In this document: in pieces, positions 33,580 to 37,066 of the stretch | How the letters are laid out: each line of letters opens with the position of its first letter | Numbering within the stretch: the first letter of the stretch is position 1 | The notes under the pieces: generated by a model | Told to the model about the DNA's origin: nothing | What the model saw: only the letters and a program-made list of their open reading frames with translations | Databases searched by the model: none | Assembly (NCBI GenBank): GCA_016928515.1 | Contig: JAFGKR010000166.1 | Coordinates: 1-37,066, forward strand | Reading direction: 5' to 3' | Source: Bacteroidota bacterium | Lineage (GTDB): Bacteria; Bacteroidota; Ignavibacteria; SZUA-365 | DNA length: 37,066 nt | Program-made: the position numbers and the translations under genes

Positions 33580-34511
33580 GATGCGTCCTGATGCTGTTGC
33601 AATGATTGTATTGCTTTGACAACATCACTTTCGCGAGGAAGTTCCGACCAGGTATGAGTCACAGTCCCCTCATGCAGGATGAAGACGCGCGGCAGCGTAC
33701 GGTAGAGGGGACGCGCAAACCGCGGTTCCACGGCCCCCACCGGGAAAGCTGCGGCATATTCGAACATGAGTGTCGTCAGATGTTCTGTCCCGTCGATGAT
33801 CATCCCAACTGCGGAGAGGCCTTCGGCAGATTGTGCAAGTGCATTCATGCGCTGGACCTGGGAGCCGATATCATCCGTGTCGACCGTGAAGAGAAAGACG
33901 AGATGCGTCCCCTCGTTGAGATTCTTCCCGAACAGTCCATCCACCGGCCAGTCACTGAACTGCGCACCGGGATGCAATTGTGTCACGAGGTCATCGGCCG
34001 GGAGATAGGGTCCGAACGCCGTGAGTGCCGCCACGGCCATCCCTGTTCCGATCACTGTTGCGATGCGCAGAAAATTGCTCTCGCTCTGATGGTGCCAGAG
34101 CACCACGACGACGAAAAACAGGGCTGCGATCATCAGCACATCCTCGATGATGACCTGCTCCGGTCCGCGATGGACGAGATTCCCGAAACAGCCGCAGTTC
34201 TCTCCAAGTCCGATCGACATGCCATAGATCGTGATGCCGATGAAGAACAGCAGCAGCGCAATGGTGAGGAGCGGAACGATACGGGGGAGGAAATTGACGA
34301 TCAATGCGATCGCGAGAAGACTCTCGACGATGATCAGCGTCCATGCTGCGAGGAGGGAGAGATCCGGGAAAATCCCGTACTCCGCAATCTGCTCGGCGAA
34401 AGAAACGGGATCGAGTGCTTTGAGGATGACGGCCAGGAGGAAGACGGCTGCCACGATGATTTCCACGACGCGTGCGACACCGAAGAGAACGCGGTTGGAT
34501 GCGAGTTGCAT
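33576..34511 (-). CDS. MauE-like membrane protein fused to a cysteine-less thioredoxin-like domain
   Basis: This 311-residue protein starts with four membrane helices of the MauE/DoxX type (ILKALDPVSFAEQIAEYG, LLAAWTLIIVESLLAIALI, LLTIALLLFFIGITIYGMSIG) and the conserved redox pair CGCFG. A fifth helix (about 150-170) leads into a C-terminal domain of about 130 residues with the outline of an extracytoplasmic thioredoxin fold (GTHLVFLFTVDTDD, VGMIIDGTEH, YRTLPRVFILHEGTVTHTWSELP). The place of the usual CxxC reads TVDTDD, so the redox pair is missing. It follows the exported thioredoxin gene by six bases and overlaps the adenosyltransferase gene. The CGCFG pair may pass electrons to the upstream thioredoxin; this is inferred. 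Confidence 0.8.
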   Translation of the reverse strand: MQLASNRVLFGVARVVEIIVAAVFLLAVILKALDPVSFAEQIAEYGIFPDLSLLAAWTLIIVESLLAIALIVNFLPRIVPLLTIALLLFFIGITIYGMSIGLGENCGCFGNLVHRGPEQVIIEDVLMIAALFFVVVVLWHHQSESNFLRIATVIGTGMAVAALTAFGPYLPADDLVTQLHPGAQFSDWPVDGLFGKNLNEGTHLVFLFTVDTDDIGSQVQRMNALAQSAEGLSAVGMIIDGTEHLTTLMFEYAAAFPVGAVEPRFARPLYRTLPRVFILHEGTVTHTWSELPRESDVVKAIQSLQQHQDAS

Positions 34512-34517
34512 AACATG

Positions 34518-35306
34518 CTACCGAAGGATGTTAACGATGCGATCCTCGATCGGGACCGGCGGCTCTCCGACGATGCGATCGAGCTCTTTCCCGTTCTGTA
34601 TGAGGATAACTGCGGGATAGTCATGTCCATAGCGCTCGAGTGCGTCACGGGGCTCGTCGCCTCCCTGTGCGATTCCGAAATAGCGGATGGTGAACCGGGG
34701 ATTACCGGCTTCCTCGAATATGCGGAGTACGGGTGGAAGAACGACCTTGCACGTGGAACACCATGTGGCGAACATCACAATGACGTCTGTTTTCTTCCCG
34801 TACTTTTTCAGAAAGTCGATGGATGCGGCTTTCGGCTTGTAGGCATCCTTCCGAATCTTGTAATCGGGACTGTGCGCGAGGATGATGGAAGGAAAGACCT
34901 CACCCACCAGTGTCTGTCGCACGGTCAGGGCAACCGATTTTCCATCGACACGAAATGTACTGGCACCGCCTTTCAGGGTATACGTACCGATATCCTTCCC
35001 TTTCGGAATTCCGCGGGTTTTGACAAAATATTCCGCGGCATCCACATCTTTGCTGTTGAGGCGATAAACACGCTTCTTGCCGAGATCAATCAGTAAAGGG
35101 GCCTTGATCATTTTCGAGGTCAGAATCAGATAGGGCTGGTAGTTGGTAGGCTGAAAGACCTGCGCTGTAATGTCAAGCTTCCCCCCGATCTCCACACCGA
35201 ACTGAGCGTTCTCCTCCCAGTCAAGGGATCCCTGTCCGGCCTGTGCCGTTAACACTGCAGGAAAGAACAGTAGCGCAGAGATGAGCAGGCGATATGTATG
35301 CGTCAT
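34518..35306 (-). CDS. exported thioredoxin-like protein (CSTC active site)
   Basis: This 262-residue protein begins with a signal peptide (cleavage near LTAQ). Residues 30-155 form a beta-rich N-terminal domain resembling the DsbD/DsbC-type dimer or substrate domains ([31 protein letters not shown]). Residues 160-262 are a thioredoxin domain with active site FATWCSTCK (Cys183, Cys186) and the cis-proline loop [13 protein letters not shown]. It is probably a periplasmic thiol-disulfide exchange protein. ATG 35306 is preceded by GGAG and the frame is open for 17 more residues. It is the first gene of the operon, with a candidate promoter at 35324-35352. Confidence 0.85.
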   Translation of the reverse strand: MTHTYRLLISALLFFPAVLTAQAGQGSLDWEENAQFGVEIGGKLDITAQVFQPTNYQPYLILTSKMIKAPLLIDLGKKRVYRLNSKDVDAAEYFVKTRGIPKGKDIGTYTLKGGASTFRVDGKSVALTVRQTLVGEVFPSIILAHSPDYKIRKDAYKPKAASIDFLKKYGKKTDVIVMFATWCSTCKVVLPPVLRIFEEAGNPRFTIRYFGIAQGGDEPRDALERYGHDYPAVILIQNGKELDRIVGEPPVPIEDRIVNILR

Positions 35307-35323
35307 ATTCACTCCAGTAATGA

Positions 35324-35352
35324 AAGTTACAAAATGCCCGGTGGCTGCGCAA
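35324..35352 (-). promoter_or_regulatory. candidate promoter of the thioredoxin-MauE-pduO-kinase-receptor operon
   Basis: On the minus strand, TTGCGC (35352-35347) and TAACTT (35329-35324) are spaced by 17 bases. The start point would be only about ten bases before the ATG at 35306, leaving no room for a riboswitch between them. No other features stand out in the 168-base gap between this gene and dapD. Confidence 0.5.
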
Positions 35353-35474
35353 TGCACATCTGCGGGTCACGGCGGCCCGAAAAGCCCATACCTTGTAAAC
35401 TGATTCTTGTCTCGCTCTGTTCCGCATCCGATATTGTGAACTGGAGCCAACTGCAGACATCGACGGAGAGAACA

Positions 35475-36302
35475 ATGCATGACGTCATTAGTACACTGCT
35501 TGCTGCGGATCCCGCATCCCCAACGCCGGACGATTTTCGTCGCTTATCCCTCCTCTTTGGAGAGCTCCGCCGTGGGGCCCTCCGCGCGGCCGCGTGCCTC
35601 GATGGAACATGGCAAGCCAACATCGAGGTCAAGCAGATCATTCTGTGGGCATTCAAGGCAGGTGTGCTGCAGGACATCGGGGCGCATGGGGAGGTGTTCG
35701 CCTTCACCGACAAGCATACCCTGCCTGTGCAACATTTTTCAGCTGAAAGCGGACGACGTATTGTGCCGGGAGGAACCACGGTCCGTGACGGATCATTTGT
35801 CGCTCCCGGTGTGATCGTCATGCCACCGGCGTACATCAATATCGGTGCATACGTCGATGAGCAGACACTGGTAGACAGTCATGCACTGGTCGGATCCTGT
35901 GCCCAGATCGGCAAACGGGTACATCTGAGCGCCGGGGTACAGATTGGAGGGGTGCTGGAGCCGGTGGGTGCGGTCCCGGTCATCATCGAAGACGATGTCA
36001 TGGTTGGTGGCAACAGCGGGATTTACGAGGGAACCATCGTTCGTCAGCGTGCCGTCATCGGAACCGGTGTTATTCTCAACGCCTCGACACCGGTCTATGA
36101 CTGCGTTTACGGCCGCATTCTGCGGAGGTCGGGGGATGCGCCGCTGGAAATTCCCGCAAATGCCGTTGTCGTTGCCGGCAGTCGACCTGCCCGCGGTGAC
36201 TTCGCAGGCGAACACGGCCTGCAGATGTATACTCCCCTCATCATCAAATACCGGGACGACAAAACTGACGCCGCAACCGCACTGGAAGAAAGCCTTCGAT
36301 AA
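35475..36302 (+). CDS. dapD: 2,3,4,5-tetrahydropyridine-2,6-dicarboxylate N-succinyltransferase
   Basis: The 275-residue enzyme adds succinyl from succinyl-CoA to tetrahydrodipicolinate in the succinylase branch of lysine and diaminopimelate synthesis. The N-terminal helical domain is followed by hexapeptide repeats of the left-handed beta helix ([78 protein letters not shown]). The motifs [20 protein letters not shown] and [10 protein letters not shown] are diagnostic. Its length matches E. coli DapD (274). The start is ATG 35475 after GGAGAG; the frame extends upstream without family support. A TATTGT box lies near 35434-35439. Confidence 0.97.
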   Translation: MHDVISTLLAADPASPTPDDFRRLSLLFGELRRGALRAAACLDGTWQANIEVKQIILWAFKAGVLQDIGAHGEVFAFTDKHTLPVQHFSAESGRRIVPGGTTVRDGSFVAPGVIVMPPAYINIGAYVDEQTLVDSHALVGSCAQIGKRVHLSAGVQIGGVLEPVGAVPVIIEDDVMVGGNSGIYEGTIVRQRAVIGTGVILNASTPVYDCVYGRILRRSGDAPLEIPANAVVVAGSRPARGDFAGEHGLQMYTPLIIKYRDDKTDAATALEESLR

Positions 36303-36342
36303 AATCGTACGGTCGTTGCATCTCTTCCTGAAAAATTCGATC

Positions 36343-36371
36343 TTGTGATTTCAAGATCATTTCGGTAATTT
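36343..36371 (+). promoter_or_regulatory. candidate promoter of the acidic repeat protein gene
   Basis: TTGTGA (36343-36348) and TAATTT (36366-36371) are spaced by 17 bases, leaving a leader of about 115 bases. The same place holds a seven-bp hairpin GATCTTG/CAAGATC (36339-36358) without a T run; it could be a weak dapD terminator or an operator. Nearer the gene GGCAC/GTGCC (about 36451-36463), followed by TGTTTTC, is another small hairpin. Confidence 0.4.
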
Positions 36372-36494
36372 GCTGGTTCACTACCGGTGCGAACGATAGG
36401 ATCAGGGAATTCCCTGTCTCCTTTCGCCACACGGGAAGCAGCTTTGGACAGCGGCACACGGTGCCTGTTTTCATCACTTTTAGCGGAAACCACA

Positions 36495-37066
36495 ATGACG
36501 AACGAGCCAACCCGGAACGACACTCCTGACAACCTGCCCGAAAACACCGAAGAGAATCTCCAGCACAGAGATCAGACCGGAGGCGAAGAAGCCGCAGCGT
36601 CGGAGGAAACACCGACACCAGAAGATGTCGTAGCACCGGAAAACACTGCGTTCGAACCATCAGAAGAAATCAACTCCACGCCGGAAGCAAAGATGTCGGA
36701 AGAAAAGATGTCGAAAGCAGAGATGCATGCACAAGAGACGACGACGGAAGCTCCCGGGGAGGACACACCATCGAGGGCAACGCCCGGGGAGGAGGCTCCC
36801 GCAGTCGAGCCGCCTTCGACGGATGAGCCATCCGCTGAAGAACCTGCTGCCCAGCGCCCCGTGACGGATGTGACACCTGAACTGGCATCAGCCGAAGAGC
36901 TGCAGAATCCAGTGGAACCGACTCCCGCTGAAGAAGTGAAGGATGCCGCGGAACCGACTCCCGCTGAAGAGGTGAAGGATGCCGCGGAACCGACTCCCGC
37001 TGAAGAAGTGAAGGATGTCGTGGAACCGACTCCCGCTGAAGAAGTGAAGGATGTCGTGGAACCGAC
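36495..37066 (+). CDS. acidic repeat-rich protein, 3' end missing
   Basis: The frame runs from ATG 36495 through the window end without a stop; 190 residues are visible. They are mostly Glu, Pro, Ala and Thr with few hydrophobic residues, so the region is surely disordered and strongly acidic. From 36915 a 12-residue unit (EPTPAEEVKDAA or EPTPAEEVKDVV) is repeated in tandem. There is no signal peptide or membrane helix in this part. Bacteroidota DUF349 proteins often begin with such an acidic region, but nothing here proves that identity; the functional domain would lie beyond the window. The coding strand is supported by unbroken frame and amino-acid periodicity, and the antisense frame 36670-36888 is a shadow. 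Confidence 0.7.
   Translation, partial: MTNEPTRNDTPDNLPENTEENLQHRDQTGGEEAAASEETPTPEDVVAPENTAFEPSEEINSTPEAKMSEEKMSKAEMHAQETTTEAPGEDTPSRATPGEEAPAVEPPSTDEPSAEEPAAQRPVTDVTPELASAEELQNPVEPTPAEEVKDAAEPTPAEEVKDAAEPTPAEEVKDVVEPTPAEEVKDVVEP
36915..37066 (+). repeat. 36-base tandem repeat inside the acidic gene
   Basis: Four complete 36-base units start at 36915, 36951, 36987 and 37023, and a fifth begins at 37059 and is cut by the window end. Units 1-2 end in GATGCCGCG and units 3-4 in GATGTCGTG; unit 2 carries a silent GAA-to-GAG change. The near identity suggests recent slippage or unequal crossover, and length is likely to vary between strains. Confidence 0.9.

Noticed and set aside
35307-35474. 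cobalamin riboswitch before the pduO operon
   Set aside because: A GCCACCGGG string resembles part of the B12 box, but the rest of the conserved core is missing and the candidate promoter leaves only about ten bases of leader.
36670-36888. 72-codon minus-strand frame opposite the acidic gene
   Set aside because: The plus frame is open for 190 codons with periodic acidic repeats; the reverse frame is a low-complexity shadow.
1-37066. mobile elements, prophage, CRISPR or integration sites
   Set aside because: No transposase, integrase or spaced repeats were seen; the only tandem repeat is in frame inside a gene, and the tRNAs are not flanked by partial duplicates.

Overview
The window looks like chromosomal DNA from a Gram-negative member of the Bacteroidota/Chlorobiota/Ignavibacteriota/Kapaibacteriota group. 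The main evidence is a type IX secretion pair (porU sortase and porV), a probable exported protein with a type IX sorting domain, a TonB-dependent receptor with an N-terminal carboxypeptidase-like domain, a DUF2147 protein and a GlmU-like sugar nucleotidyltransferase of the type common in Bacteroidota. The species cannot be named from the sequence alone. The DNA is moderately GC-rich and densely coded, and no intergenic gap exceeds about 210 bases. I see no phage, insertion sequence, CRISPR array or integrase.

Layout. 1-7651 (+): the end of a DUF2147 gene; then a tRNA-dihydrouridine synthase, a NatA/NatB-like ABC exporter pair, a 52-residue membrane peptide, the ribosome-assembly GTPase Der, and an FtsH protease. 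A double hairpin at 7663-7730 separates this from the minus-strand block. 7822-13584 (-): a CHASE2 membrane sensor with an unknown output domain and its overlapping FecR-like partner, then a GlmU-like nucleotidyltransferase and rsmB. 13699-26841 (-): a surface and secretion block in transcription order: lipid-linked sugar flippase, porU, porV, an M6-like protein whose zinc site is lost but which keeps a beta-propeller and sorting domain, and an outer-membrane-barrel metalloprotease. 27036-28895: msrC and a small outer-membrane protein transcribed divergently from overlapping promoters, then a phosphoglycolate-phosphatase-like gene. 29055-30055 (+): tRNA-Lys, tRNA-Leu and a secreted TPR protein. 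30178-35306 (-): a tightly packed five-gene operon encoding an exported thioredoxin, a MauE membrane protein with a cysteine-less thioredoxin-like domain, PduO-type cobalamin adenosyltransferase, a deoxynucleoside kinase and a TonB receptor. 35475-37066 (+): dapD and the start of an acidic protein with 36-base tandem repeats.

How it fits together. The flippase-PorU-PorV-cargo order suggests a locus that builds and decorates the cell surface through type IX secretion. The five-gene operon suggests that corrinoid uptake and activation are linked with deoxynucleotide salvage and periplasmic thiol redox. Nine candidate promoters read by eye share a TTG-starting -35 box and a -10 box of the form TAnnTT (one is TATTAT) at 16-18 base spacing, which resembles the TAnnTTTG box of Bacteroidota. 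The best candidates for something undescribed are the CHASE2/FecR pair, the pseudo-M6 cargo and the five-gene operon. All functional assignments rest on motif recognition and have not been checked by database search.
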